A program made the position numbers and the translations under genes. From Daucus carota subsp. sativus (taxonomy: Eukaryota; Streptophyta; Magnoliopsida; Apiales; Apiaceae): 64,000 nucleotides of DNA. A model generated the notes under the pieces. That model was not told the DNA's origin. It saw only the letters and a list, made by a program, of their open reading frames with translations, and made no database searches. This document shows, one piece after another, positions 49,201 to 61,625 of this stretch (positions are counted from its first letter, which is position 1; each line of letters starts with the position of its first letter). The stretch covers positions 38,412,390 to 38,476,389 of the forward strand of contig NC_030384.2 in assembly GCF_001625215.2 (NCBI RefSeq). Direction: 5' to 3'.

Positions 49201-52200
49201 AAGAAGTTTAATCAGAGATTCAGAGGTATTATATCATCAATTTGGAGGTTTACAATTGCATTTGATGTTCTACTATCGGAAATAAAGTTAGAGATTGTTT
49301 CCATATTCTTAGCAGAATTCTATCGCTTATCTGCAGGCTCCAAATTATCCAGATTCTGGACGTAGTTGGGCAATCGTTGACAAGTACAAGGTGACATTAT
49401 TCTATACTGCCCCAACACTGGTGCGATCTCTCATGCGCGATGGAGATGAGGTTAAAAAGTCTTTCTAAGGATTACTTTGTGTAAATTATTCTGAATGCAG
49501 ATGCTTGTTGCTAACAATACAGCTTTCAAGAATAAGTTTGTAGTCTGTTTTTGTCAAAATTTCTTATTTGGTACAAATAATTAGCTTATACCCCAAATGC
49601 ACAGACATAAGTTTTTTCCTTTGATATAGAGTTGGGAATTGGACAATACCTGTGGGGGGAGGGATGCATATATGAAATATATTATTGTTGAAGTTGTTTA
49701 ATTTAATCCTAATTGATGGTGTTTGACTGTTTGACATGCAGCATGTTACCCGTCACTCTCGCAAATCCTTGCGTGTGCTTGGAAGCGTCGGCGAGCCCAT
49801 CAATCCAAGTGCATGGAGGTTCTTATTAAAGTTATGCTATTGAATATCTAAACTGAAAGGAATTAGGATTCACTTCAAATTTGTTCCTTTCTTACAGATG
49901 GTACTTCAATGTAGTTGGAGACTCGAGGTGCCCGATATCTGACACATGGTGGCAAACAGAAACTGGTGGCTTCATGGTAATTAAAATTAATTTTACTTCA
50001 TCTTTTTTTGGTACTTGTGAGTAAATTTGCTACAACTTTAATTAGCAAAAAGAATATATAACTACCACAACCTCGCTTTGGTTTGCTACTTTTACCTTAT
50101 AGATCACTCCCATTCCCGGTGCATGGCCACAGAAGCCTGGATCTGCCACACTTCCATTTTTCGGCGTCCAGGTAAATTTTTCCAGATAAATTGTTGATAA
50201 TGTGTCTCACTTATTTAGCTATTATTCTTGAATCCACATGTTAAAATTTTGTTTTCTTTGTTTATTGTGTGACTGTAGCCTGTTATAGTTGACGAGAAGG
50301 GTATAGAAATTAAAGGTGAGTGCAGTGGATATTTATGCATAAAAGGTTCCTGGCCTGGTGCATTTAGAACTCTTTATGGAGATCATGATAGATATGAGAC
50401 GACTTATTTCAAGCCATTCCCTGGCTATTATTTCAGCGGTGATGGCTGCAGCAGGTAATATTTGTTGAAAATGTTATCTTGGTCTCGCTTCAGTCACTTC
50501 CAAGTGGTCTATTTTACCTCCTACTAATTCATTTTTAATGAAATCTTTTTTTAGGGACAAGGACGGGTACCACTGGCTCACTGGAAGAGTTGATGATGTC
50601 ATCAACGTCAGGTAACTTCTCTTTGTTTGATTGAACTAAATACACGAGCATTTGAAATTTCTAGCCTCTGTTTCATTCTTATTAGCAGAAAGATGATTAC
50701 TTGCCGTTACATTGAGTTGGTTGGTACTTGTGATGAAAGGTGATGGGAATGTAATTAATTCCAGTCCAGAAGTTAAACTAAGATTCACTTCTTTCTATGA
50801 TACTCAGTTATGCACAATCATTTTACCTATATTTATTGTTTACAAACTAATCAATTCATCTCTGTAATATATTTTTGTTTATTAGGGATACATTTGTTTC
50901 ATAAACTTGACAATTAGCTAATTTCCAATGCAATTGTTGTGAATGTGAAGTCTTATATTCTAGATGTTTTCTGATTCCTAGTTCAACTTGTAACATGTGC
51001 AGTGGACACCGTATCGGAACTGCAGAAGTTGAATCTGCTCTAGTTTCTCATCCCCAGTGTGCTGAAGCGGCCGTAGTTGGAGTTGAGCATGAGGTACTTT
51101 CTTATTTCAGCTCTATTCTAAAATTGTATGCTGTTGAAAGCTTATATTAACTACAATCTTATATAATAGTTGGTGTTGAGCAAGAGGTACTTTCTCATTT
51201 TAGCTCTATTCTAATATTGTATGTGTGCTTGAAAGCTTATATTAACTACACACTTATATATGGCTACTAGGTAAAAGGTCAGGGAATATATGCTTTTGTC
51301 ACTCTGGTTGATGGTGTTCCATACAGTGAAGAGCTTCGGAAGAGTCTTATACTTGCTGTAAGAAAGCAGGTGTGTTTAATTTCCATCTCTTCCCTTCAAA
51401 ATCTTGTGAAACCGTTTTCCACCGACAGGGTTATTCCTTATCCTTCTATATGGATTGGATCTTTGGATGGATCTTTTAATAGAAATTAAAATTACGCGAG
51501 CATATATACTACCCAGTACCCATTGCATGGTTTTTTAAAAATGTTCATTAAAATATTAAAAATAGGATGACTTGGAGTCTTAAAGATGTCTATTCTCAGT
51601 GAATGTTAAATATCATCTACATGTGTAGTTTATTGCATAAACCTGTGCACACAAGGTGTGACTGATTTTGGGGTAAAACCAAGTTTAAGTTTACATTGGT
51701 CATAATTGTGACCACATATTTTGTTAAATGTAATATAGTTGTGTGTCTTCTTTAGAAATAGTATTTGGAAATATGACTCTTATTAACAGGGCATACTGGC
51801 TAAATTCCTAGCATCATATACAAATCAATAGCATTCATGCTGATGTACCAGACAGTGAGCACTATTCTTGTTTGGAAAAACATATCACCCTTAATTAGCA
51901 TTGAGCACATGCCATTTAGCCAAGGATTGAATGGGAATGTCTTTAGTACTATAGTTAACACCTTCTCAAAGTTCGAATCAGTATGTCAACCCATGATCAT
52001 TTAACATCGCCAAACGCCAATGCATTCATAGTTTTGGGAGCTATTTTCACCTGCCAGGCTGCCACCTTTTCCAGTCTTTTATACTTAATATGATTACTTC
52101 AACAAGCCTGCCCCATTTTTTGGAGGAAGGCACAAGTAGCTTACAGGTTTTTCTGAATGCTGACTTTTCCATTAAGCATTGCAAGATGCCATTCGTTCAT

Positions 52201-53024
52201 CTACTTTCTGGAGGACCCCTCGCATAGTATCTACTTTTGCCTTTCCCAGTAATGATTTATCTATTAGGCTTTTTTGGTAGATGCCATTTTCTCATCCATC
52301 GTATATGGGGACCCAGACCTGCAATCTACCTGGTGTTTGCATTTGCATTTTGGTTTTCTAAAGATTGTGGGTCCATAAAAGATCATGCTCAAAAAATCTC
52401 AGATAAATAGCATAAATGTATTTCCATAGTCAGTTATTCAGTTACTGCATCAATGTTGTAATGTGTTGTACTTGTACCCACTGCAAAAGTCTATTACCTA
52501 GTCTTCAATGTCATTAACGAGTTAAAATATTGGTCCTTGAGCCTGTGAATAATATATCATGAATTTTGATATAATATATTCCACTATGGAGTGTTATATC
52601 TATTGCTTAACACTGATTTTTTAATTTCTTCAACTGAATTCGGAGGTTGCTATGGTTACTAGACCACTGCAAATCATGTAAAATAATTTATGTGAAAACA
52701 CAAATCTGATAAATACCCTCTTCAGCTCTTCTCAATCATGTGTATGGAAGAAAAGAGAAGAACTTGGCATCTTGGTTATTTGAACTCTCTAGCTATATAT
52801 GACCTCAATAATTAATATTTGTGCAATCTGTCTTTCAGATTGGTGCATTTGCAGCCCCGGATAAAATCCACTGGGCACCTGGTCTTCCAAAGACTAGAAG
52901 TGGGAAGATCATGAGGAGGATTCTGAGGAAAATTGCTGCAAGACAACTAGATGAGCTTGGGGACACAAGCACACTAGCAGATCCATGTGTAGTTGATCAG
53001 CTAATTGCATTAGCTGATTGCTGA
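45415..53024 (+). CDS. ACS: Acetyl-CoA synthetase (AMP-forming), 18 exons
   Basis: Makes acetyl-CoA from acetate, ATP and CoA; in Arabidopsis the single ACS acts in plastids and recycles acetate. Exons: 45415-45618, 45718-45861, 46019-46174, 46272-46394, 46487-46655, 47297-47379, 48253-48354, 48442-48530, 48620-48710, 49337-49450, 49742-49818, 49898-49976, 50103-50171, 50279-50454, 50555-50611, 51003-51093, 51271-51369 and 52839-53024. They sum to 2109 nt, 702 aa. Motifs of the adenylate-forming superfamily: the P-loop [11 protein letters not shown] at residues 318-328, [51 protein letters not shown] with [13 protein letters not shown], and the catalytic lysine in [11 protein letters not shown] (K663). 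The first ATG gives [20 protein letters not shown], with no clear transit peptide. Intron 3 opens with a GT microsatellite and intron 16 carries a duplicated exon end. Confidence 0.95.
46175..46205 (+). repeat. GT microsatellite forming the ACS intron 3 donor
   Basis: About 15 GT units begin at the first base of intron 3, directly after the exon-ending CAG. Each GT is in principle a donor; the first keeps the frame. Confidence 0.9.
51073..51261 (+). repeat. Tandem duplication of the ACS exon 16 end and donor
   Basis: A unit of about 92-95 bases, starting in exon 16 (GTAGTTGGAGTTGAGCATGA, then G|GTACTT) and running into intron 16, is repeated at about 51165-51261 (ATAGTTGGTGTTGAGCAAGA, then G|GTACTT). 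A second donor-like site therefore lies at 51187. Confidence 0.9.
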
Positions 53025-54415
53025 GGTCCCTGATATGTTCCCATATATATACAGCTGCAGAGCCCTGATTGGGTAAAGCTTCATCTTCAGTCAGAATAAT
53101 AACAGAATAAAATCCTATATTTAATTGATGTTTCATAATTTCTTTTTTACAAATAATGACTGATGTGTAATGTATCATAGTTCTAGTTTGCTATATATAC
53201 ACTGATTTCTTTTTAGCCTGTGTCATATTTTATTTTAAATGAGCAGAAATTGTAAGATGTATTTGAATACTTTGGAGTTTCGGTATCAATTTTCACTGCA
53301 AGGTTTGCTGCTGCTTTTTTTTAACTTTATATCAGCAAGAAGTATTTGAAGAACCTCTGAGCTTGTGAAAGCTTCACAGATAATTCAAATACCTTGAATT
53401 ATGGTGTCTAATGATAAAAGTTTCTCAAGTTGACTTTGTAACCTTTAACAAGGTGAGAAGCTACTCACAAAAATATCTTAATTACTGATGGTAAGTTGGA
53501 ATATTCCCTTTTTCTTCTTTGGGTGTACGAGTGTATCTAGAATTTTAAATATAATGATTGTGATACACCACTATTATGGCACTATAATGAAAGCCATAAA
53601 AAATGAAGATACTGACAGGGAATTGGAACTGATCTCAGCCCTTCACATGTCCATCACCAGGATTCTGATTTATGATATTTTGACCATTCTTAAACACTTC
53701 AAGAATAGTAAAAGATTACAAGGTCAAGTTCCTTGTATAAAATGAAAAATAAAAAATCCAACTTTAATAATACCTGCAAGTCTGCAACTAACCAAAAAGA
53801 TCCATCTGCTTGACTTGATAGTTTGAACAATAATCTGTTTAGTCATTAAAGTCCAAAATTTTAATATATTAGCTACCACATGTAGTGGAATAGTTCAATT
53901 AGTTCTCCTTGTTAGTTTAATCGTTTGACAAGTTTACAGTTTTCTTGTTTGATTATAGATCCCAAACTTATTTTGTACAATCAGAATAAAACTAAGTGTA
54001 CTGGGCTGATTGCTTGAGAATTATGCTGTACTACAATTAACAATCCAAATATCTTAGCTACCACTTGGTATAATTCAGTGACTTCTCCTTGTGTATACAT
54101 CTAAGCAGTACTTGTACAATAATAAAGCCGAAGAAATATGAAAGCAGAGGAAGTAAACAACTAGCTGAATTTATATTAAGCCCGAATCAAAGTACAGAGA
54201 GGAGGATATTACAAAGTTTCGGACAAAATACAAGTTCCGAAACCAAATATCAATTCTCCTGCAGAACATTAGATATTTGACCCCTAAAACCAAACTATTT
54301 ATCCGAATTCATTTAGGAAGTTGACGAGGGAGAACACTAATCCCATCCCCGGTTAAGATATATAGTAGTTGCTGAATTTTACGTCGTGTCTCATCAACTG
54401 TTTACAATCGTTTCT
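53025..54415. other. Convergent intergenic region between ACS and HMGB
   Basis: 3' UTRs and spacer of two genes that end towards each other. AT-rich, no gene or mobile element was recognised. The plus-strand frame at about 53550-53745 has no recognisable protein. Confidence 0.45.
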
Positions 54416-55441
54416 TTACTCGTCATCATCGTCGTCCTGCAAAATACAAATAACAACAAACTCAACATCATGATAGCAAATTCTTCCTAATTTGTGTTAT
54501 ATGAACAGAAATGTACAAACCTCTCCACTCTCGTCCTCATCATCGTCCTCATCATCATCGTGAACTTCTGATTTCGACTTGTCAGACTCTTCTTCTTCGA
54601 CTACTTCTTCCTTCTCATCAGCCTAGAATCATATAAAACAAATCAATAACAATATGAACAAGTTTCAACCATTTAAGCTTGTCTTAACAAAACCACATAC
54701 GAGTATACCTCTTTTTTGTTGTTATATGCGAGCATTGTTTTTTCATACTCAGATTTCCTCTTTTCGGCTTTGGCTACATACGGAGCTTTATCCTATTCCA
54801 AAATTAAAACAAATCAATACATAATTCCACAATTCAAACCACTTCCATCAAACTAATCAAAATTAAGCAATTTACTCACAGCTTCCGACATAGATTTCCA
54901 CTTATCACCGCCAGCTTTCCCAACCTAAACAATCCACCGCCACATCAAAATCAAACCGATTATAACAAGCCACACCAATATTTAACAGATTATAACAAGC
55001 AGATCAAAATAGAAAGTTTGATATTTCTAAGATCAAAATACTTACAACAGCTACAGATTTGTTATTCGGATGCTTCTCCTTGTACGTCTTCCTAAAGTCC
55101 TCCCTAAACATATACAAATATGTCAAAAACACAATTCCTACAATAAATTCATAGATCTGAGATCAATACGTCAACGGTACATACATAAAAACGAAGAAAG
55201 CGCTGGCAGGCCGCTTCGGCTTGTTAGGATCCTTATCCGGCTTGGTTTTCTTCGCCGGCTTCTTACTCACCGCCGCTGCGGCGCTTCTCTTGTTCACCGC
55301 CAGCCTAAACATCAACACAAACACAATTCACTCACAGATCCACACGGTAATCAACAAAAACACACAAAAACCGAAGAAATAACAGAAAACACACCTGCTT
55401 TCCGGCTTTTTGGCTTCTTCTTTTGATCTACCTCCTTTCAT
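54416..55441 (-). CDS. High mobility group B protein (HMGB2/3-like)
   Basis: Nuclear architectural chromatin protein that binds and bends DNA without strong sequence preference. Seven exons: 55395-55441, 55185-55304, 55046-55103, 54880-54924, 54709-54792, 54521-54622 and 54416-54436. They sum to 477 nt, 158 aa, typical for plant HMGB1-3. Domain order: a short basic N-terminus (MKGGRSKEEAKKPESR, then KKPAKKTKPDKD); one HMG box at about residues 42-112, containing PNKPKRPASAFFVFMEDFRK, VGKAGGDKWKSMSEADKAPY and KRKSEYEKTMLAYNNKK; then an acidic tail at about 118-158 with EEVVEEEESDKSKSEV and DDDEDDDEDESGEDDDDDE. A 5'-UTR intron at about 55450-55550 precedes the start. The MKGG start and the short tail favour HMGB2/HMGB3 over HMGB1. 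Confidence 0.93.
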
Positions 55442-55641
55442 ATCTAATCCTGCAACAAAAAACGATGCAACTCGGTCAGACTCGGTAGAAATCGGAGTGA
55501 CTCGGTGGCGACTCAGTGAGTCAGAGCGACGAGAGAGCGAGTTAGGCTACCTGTAGTGTAGAGAGATGTGTGGAGAAGAGTTGTGAAGGGTGAGAATAAT
55601 ATAGAGGAGAAAAAAAGATAGAGATATTGATGTGGGATATA

Positions 55642-56768
55642 GATACAGCCTCCTTGTTTGCTTTGTGTGTGGTGAGGTATATCAGAGCATTACTATAGTC
55701 CTCATCTAAAACAAATAAATTTATTTATTTATATATCCTTTTACATATAGCTCCGGGTTTTGGCGGGAATTTCAAATGTGTGCCGCCACGTCACCGATCC
55801 TGCTGCTTTGATTTGATTGGCTTATTCACCTCATTTCCATCTCTGCTTGGCTTTGTGCTTTCTGTGTGTTTGTTTAAGACAGGGATCTTGGCCGTTGGTT
55901 TGGTATATGCTGGGGTGTTCGGCCACGTGGTGAAATCTGGTGGAGTTTAGGAGATAGGCTTGTTTTAAGTATTGATGGGTGGAATGACGAGGGTAGCCCT
56001 GAGATATTATGACGATATGGAAGAGGGGTATTATCGTTGATTGATTTGGAAAGAAGGATTGGGAATAAAATTGGGGAAGCCCACTAGGGGTGTTTTGGTA
56101 ACTTTGTGGGGTTATCTAGTAGGAGCTGACAAAGGCAACGGCTTTGTGATAAGATAGAGTGGTGAGGATATTTGACTACTTGCCAATTATTGGTTTTATT
56201 ACAGGGATGTAACAAAATTAGATTTTGTACTTGAAGGTATTTATAATTTTTATTTTGATGATTATGTGATATTTTTATTTTGATGATTATGTGATAAGAG
56301 ATAATCATAATTTTATTAATTGGATAACAAAGAAAATGTCTCAAATGATGTTTTTAGATAACATATAATACATACTTCGAAATTTTTATTATTTAATTTT
56401 GATTACTGCAATATTTTTATATATTCACAATTTAAATTCTTTGTAATAAAAGTTGAGAGTTTTAGTCATTTACAATATAAATTTATTAAAATGACTTATA
56501 TAAATTTGTAACACTAGTTTATCTTTATCTGTCACTTATATTTTCAAATACGGTTAAACTTTGTTAAATAATAATGTTGGGGTAGTTAGGTTAAAATAAT
56601 TATTAATCAAAAATATATTTTTATCGGTCTATACTTTATTGAGATTCCAACTATGTCATTACTATGCACAGAGCTGGGAAATGCATTTAGTTTGATTATT
56701 TTTGAATGTATATTTTTCACATATAAAAAGAAATTGGAAATTGTTATATTTTTCACTCAAAATAAGTA
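55642..56768. other. Intergenic region upstream of HMGB
   Basis: Promoter region of the minus-strand HMGB gene (55642 to about 56050, GC-richer, with 'GCCACGTCACC' near 55784 and 'GGCCACGTGGTG' near 55920 that contain G-box-like ACGT cores). AT-rich DNA follows. The word ATTTTTATTTTGATGATTAT occurs twice in tandem near 56246-56295. No gene seen. Confidence 0.4.
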
Positions 56769-57072
56769 CTCCCTTTGTCCCTCTCATTTCTTTACTGTTA
56801 CTATTTTGGGATGTCCCTCTTATTTCTTTACATTACCATAAATAGTAAGTTTTTTCCATTATTACACCCACTATCCTCCCCCACTATCTCATATTTAACA
56901 ATAAAAACTACTATTACACCCACTACTTTCTTCCACTATCTCAAATCTATTATTAAATATTGAAAGGTCCCACCACTTTACCCACTTTTCATCTAACTTT
57001 ACTCATTTTTCATACATTGTCTTGGTCTCCGTGTCCCCCTCCAATGTAAACAATTGAGGGGGACGGAGGGAG
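56769..57072. mobile_element. Stowaway MITE, 304 bp
   Basis: Begins CTCCCTTTGTCCCTCTCATT and ends, inverted, CTCCCTCCGTCCCCCTCAAT, with a TA on each side (56767-56768 and 57073-57074), the Tc1/mariner-type target. This is the classical plant Stowaway terminus. No coding capacity. Confidence 0.88.
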
Positions 57073-57086
57073 TAGATGGTAGTTAA

Positions 57087-57425
57087 TACTCCCTTTTTCC
57101 TGACCATTTGTTTATCATTTTTTGGATGTCCAATCTCACGAATTTCCGTTTTTCTTCGATTTTCACACTACTATTCAACCATCTCCATTCTATATATTTA
57201 AATTTAATAATTGAACTTTAATCATTTATATCTCATTTAGTTTGGCTCCGATTTAATTGAATTCTATTTCATGTATTCTTTTACAATTTTTTTTTGCTTT
57301 TCTTTGTATCGATACATATTTTGAAAAAAATTCAAAATAATTAATTAAATTATATTTTATAGGAGTATCAAAATACGTGCCGAGCCCCTCCGCAAAATGT
57401 AAACATTTGAGAACTATTTAAACTA
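57087..57425. repeat. Second Stowaway-like relic
   Basis: Starts ACTCCCTTTTTCCTGACCAT after TA, as in a Stowaway end. The right end is degraded: 'GAGCCCCTCCGCAAAATGTA' near 57382 resembles the subterminal part of the neighbouring element but lacks the final CTCCCTCC. It lies 15 bases after the first element. Confidence 0.5.
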
Positions 57426-57917
57426 TCAAGATTGTCCCTCGACAAACAATAAGGGAAAAACATTTTATTAAAAAAATCATAAGCATAAAAGTAACTTTAG
57501 CAGATCATCTAATCGAATAGATATATTATATACTTAATACGTCATAAATTGACATCAATGTAATTATTGAAACATATAATTTTAGCATCACACATATCCT
57601 AAGGTAAAAATCACCGTTTTAAATGTTTTTAAGCTTGTTAGTTTAACTTCTGTCAAAAAAAAAAACAAAAAACAACCTTGTTAGTTTAACTGGGCCAGAC
57701 CGAGAAAGGCCTGGGCTATAGTAACAGTTTAGCCGGGTCAAGGCCCGTAAACATGTCTGTGAACACTTATTTTTAACCAAAGTAAATATAAATATGTCAT
57801 ATAATTAGGTTATTTTCATCCGAAAGGACCGAAACTCATAAATCTGACTTTGCTGTTTCAATATCCGTGTCCAGATTTCAAAGCTTTTCACGATTTTTAT
57901 TCCGACCAGCAGCAGCT
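57426..57917. other. Promoter region of the RRM gene
   Basis: AT-rich until about 57690, then the GC-richer leader of the downstream gene (TCCGACCAGCAGCAGCTATG leads into the start codon at 57918). 'GGCCTGGGCTATAGTAACAG' near 57709-57728 contains TATAG, but no clear TATA box can be assigned. Confidence 0.35.
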
Positions 57918-59329
57918 ATGTACGGCATGAGAGGGTATGTATCAATTACCCTTCTTTGTCTCTCTCTTTAATATGTTTTGTTCATCTTGATTTTTCAATT
58001 TTATGATGCGATAAACCCTAGTTTGTGTAATTGTTTAATTGGGTTTGTTTGTTTAAGTCTGTGTTCACTGCTTGTAGCATCTGATCTTGATTGTCTTTGT
58101 TACAATTATGGTTCTTTAATTCTATATTAACGAGTATGAACACACTACATGAGATGACTTTTGTGTTTTATTGTGTTGTGAAAGTTTTGAATTGAGTAAG
58201 ACGAGTTTGTGAGTCTGCAATTGGGTTCTGCGATGATTATTTGTTGTTTTGGTTCTTGATATGAGGATTGAGGGGGTTGTGTTTATGTGTTGTTTTGGCG
58301 TAATTTATATGTTTTAATTGTGTGTGTGTGTGTTTTACTGTACTTGTGTGATATTTTTATATGTTTGGGAGAACGAATTTTGATGTTTATAAGGGTTAAG
58401 TAGAAAGATGAAACTATGTTCACTTGACAAATTGAATAAATAAGACTGAGGTTAGCTAGATACTAGGGAAAAATGGGTTGGGATTGGTTTATTAACAAGG
58501 TTGAGTGGGGGATTTGTTTTCTCTCTTTTTGGGTATGATATAATGAAGGGCAATGTTTGGGAGCGGGGGGGTTTCGGACGGGTACGGGATCGGCTCAAAG
58601 AGACCAAGAATGATGGAATCAAATCCCTACTTCGCAGTTGGCAGCGGTTCAAGCGGTGGTTTTCATCCTTATGGGGACTTTGGCCGTGGATTTCACCACT
58701 CTACATTTCCTGTTGTTCGCCTGAGGGGTATTCCTTTTGACTGCACAGATATTGACATCTTCAAGTTCTTTGATGGGCTAGACGTTGTGGATGTGTTGCT
58801 GGTGAACAAGAATGGGCGATTCTCTGGTGAGGCGTTTGTCGTGTTTGCTGCACCGATGCAGGCTGACCTTGCTCTACAAAAAGACCGGCAGAACATGGGG
58901 CGGAGATATGTTGAAGTTTTCCGGTGCAAAAAGCAGGATTATTACACTGCTGTGGCCTCTGAGGTGAACTACAATGGGATCCATGATAATGATGTCCGAA
59001 GGAGTCCTCCACCCCGATCAAAGAGGTCACAAGACAAGGACCAAATGGAATATACTGAAATATTGAAGTTGCGTGGCCTCCCATTTTCTACCAAGAAGTC
59101 TAATATTGCCCATTTCTTTAAAGATTATAAGCTGGTAGAAGATAAAATACATATAGCATGTCGTGCAGATGGAAAGGCTACTGGAGAAGCATTTGTTGAA
59201 TTCATCTCTGCTGAGGAAGCTAAAAACGCCATGGCCAAAGACAAGAAGACAATTGGATCGCGATACATAGAGCTGTTTCCTTCAACACCAGATGAAGCCA
59301 GACGAGCTGCATCCAGGTCGAGGCAGTGA
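57918..59329 (+). CDS. hnRNP H/F-like protein with two RRM domains
   Basis: RNA-binding protein, probably nuclear, of the quasi-RRM (hnRNP H/F, GRSF) type, which binds G-rich RNA and affects splicing in animals; the plant role is little known. Two exons: a 17-base coding exon 57918-57934 (MYGMRG) and 58549-59329, joined in frame to 798 nt, 265 aa. RRM1 at about residues 61-137 begins VVRLRGIPFDCTDIDIFKFF with RNP-1-like GEAFVVF. RRM2 at about 178-256 begins ILKLRGLPFSTKKSNIAHFF with GEAFVEF. The RGLPF/RGIPF form of RNP-2 is the qRRM hallmark. The N-terminus is glycine-rich, and the start MYGMRGAMFGSGGVSDGY matches plant homologues, which supports the tiny first exon. Confidence 0.88.
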
Positions 59330-61625
59330 CTAGGCATATATACTGTGCTTGCTTTGCTGAATTTGTGGTATTAATATCTGGATGTGCCATCAATTATCTC
59401 TATCTCGTCTCACTGGTGCAGTCTGCAAGAACTCTTCTGTCAGTTTCTTTAGATAAGATTTTGGGCAAAGATATTTGTAATCTCTCCTTTCCAGATAGTT
59501 ATTTTATTATAAAGTTACTTGAAAACTTTGGTAATTTATGCTTCAGTTTGTGCTTGTTTGGTCAATGTTGCCGTAAAAGGTACCTTTAGCCATTGGAGGT
59601 TTAAACATTATCAGCAGCTTACTATGATTGAACTTGGGTACCTCGCCATTGTGATTTAGGCCTTTTTAAATCTAAAATTGCATTTAATCAGGATTGAATT
59701 GAAAAAATATAAATTCAGTCCCATGGCACCCAATCTGATATGGTGATTCTTTGTTGTGGTTCAGTAAATGTTTTTTCAATATATAAGTATCTCTTTTTTT
59801 TTGATTACATCAATAAATGTAACTCACTTTTTGGATGTTGTACTCTAGATTTTGTGCCAGCTGACTTGGGATATATATTTCATCTGTTTGCTAAATAACT
59901 TGGGATGTTTTTATGTAGCAGAACTTAAATTTCTAGGCGAAATAGCATCATTCTCAAGAATTTAGTTGACCTTACTTCTTACTAGTTATATGCCTGATAA
60001 ACTTTAAAAAAAAAAATCAAATAAAAAACGTGTGTGTGTGTGAAGATTCTTGCAGCGTTTGTTCTCTACCGTGGTTCAGATGAGAAGTACCTAGTTATAA
60101 AGTTTGTCTTAGCAATCAGAACAACATTTAAAAGAGTTCTGATATGGTTAAGCAGCACTCATTTCTTTAAATACAGCTATTATTAGTTTGTCATGCAGTC
60201 TCCGCAGCTGTTAGTTCATGTCAACGCGACTCTGGTCCGTGTGTCTGTGGTTTCTAGGCCCAGGGAGATAAGATTAGGCATATGTAAAGACTGCAGGGGG
60301 CAGTTCGGGGGCGAGCTAGTGTATTGTTTGTGGAAGGTAAGTTATCTGTGGTTGCTACCTTGGCAATGTCATTAAGTCGTCACAACTGTGATTTAGCTGA
60401 AGATTTGGGTTTGACATGTTTGGTGTCCGGCCAGTGACCAACTGCTATTGATTCTTTTAATTTAAAAAGTCTGTCTTTTATCAGTTCTTGACACACTACG
60501 GTCTCTTATTTGTAGTTTGTACCGCTCTCTCGTTTAATATACAGCAATCCAGTCGCTCATGAGACTGCTAGTTTTAGTTTTAAGTATTTTTTATCGTTAC
60601 TTCTTCAACTGGTGAGCTTGCAGAGTGTGCAATCTTTAGATTTTACATGACCTGACAGAATCGTCGAAATAAATGTTTTCTTGAAACGCAAAAAACGAAG
60701 ACCACATTTTTTCGATCTTATTTCCCGTATATTCAGTACTAAAAATTGCGTTCACTCGGATGAAATGGAACGAGGAGATTGCGTTCACTCGGATGAAATG
60801 GAACGAGGAGAATGAAATGAAATGTGTAATGTAAATTGGGGTTGATCGAAGAAATTATATATAATTTTATTATATCATTTCATTTTCATTCTAAACTATT
60901 CGAATCATCCATTGTAAAATATTTGAACTAGAATTCCAATTCAAGTATTGCTCATTCCATATATTGATCATGTTTAAAAATAATTAGAATGGCATTATTT
61001 AAGGAAATAAATATTATTTACCTCTTCTCTAATCACCTCCAATTTAGAGTCAAGTAGTTGGAATGAAATGATTAAAATAATAAAAATATACATCTTTATT
61101 CTTAGAGTACAAATTTCATTACATTCTCCCCTCATTCCATTCCATCAAAATTAACAAGGTCTGAATGTTTATTCTTTTGCTGCACTTGCAATTAAATTAA
61201 TGGCTATTTTTGAGTTTCTTACTTTCATATATATAGAACGCGAATGTTTCTCGACTCACTATGGTCTCTTATATGAGTTGTAAAAAATGGGCGTAATATA
61301 TGAAAATTGAGATGCCCAAGTAGACTTGGCAATTGCAAATTGTGTTAAAATGGCTTATACTGTCTTCCCTTCCCAAAGATTTCTGCCGCCTTTGCATTAC
61401 AATTTACATCTATAAAAGTTTGCATTGATTTGAGCTTAGAGAAATGAGTATGGGGGTTGCGGATGGCTTTATATTAACTCAGTTTAGGGTGCCCTTAGGC
61501 CTTATGTTGAGACTTGAGATTATAGTTTGGAAAGCAAACACAATAAAAATAAAAAAAATAAATAAAGTAGGCTAACTCAAGGAAAACCAATTCACTATAA
61601 TCTATGCACCATCTTGCAACATATA
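59330..61625. other. Intergenic region with a 33-bp tandem repeat
   Basis: 3' UTR of the RRM gene followed by AT-rich DNA. Two perfect tandem copies of a 33-base unit (ATTGCGTTCACTCGGATGAA plus ATGGAACGAGGAG) lie at 60745-60810. About 60790-61160 has GAATGAAATGAAATG at one side and CCTCATTCCATTCCATC at the other, like a decayed relative of the Tourist-like element at 20952. A GC-richer patch at 60190-60375 has no supportable protein. Confidence 0.45.

Noticed and set aside
58761-59084. Minus-strand 107-codon frame under the RRM gene
   Set aside because: Antisense shadow; the plus strand carries both RRM motifs.
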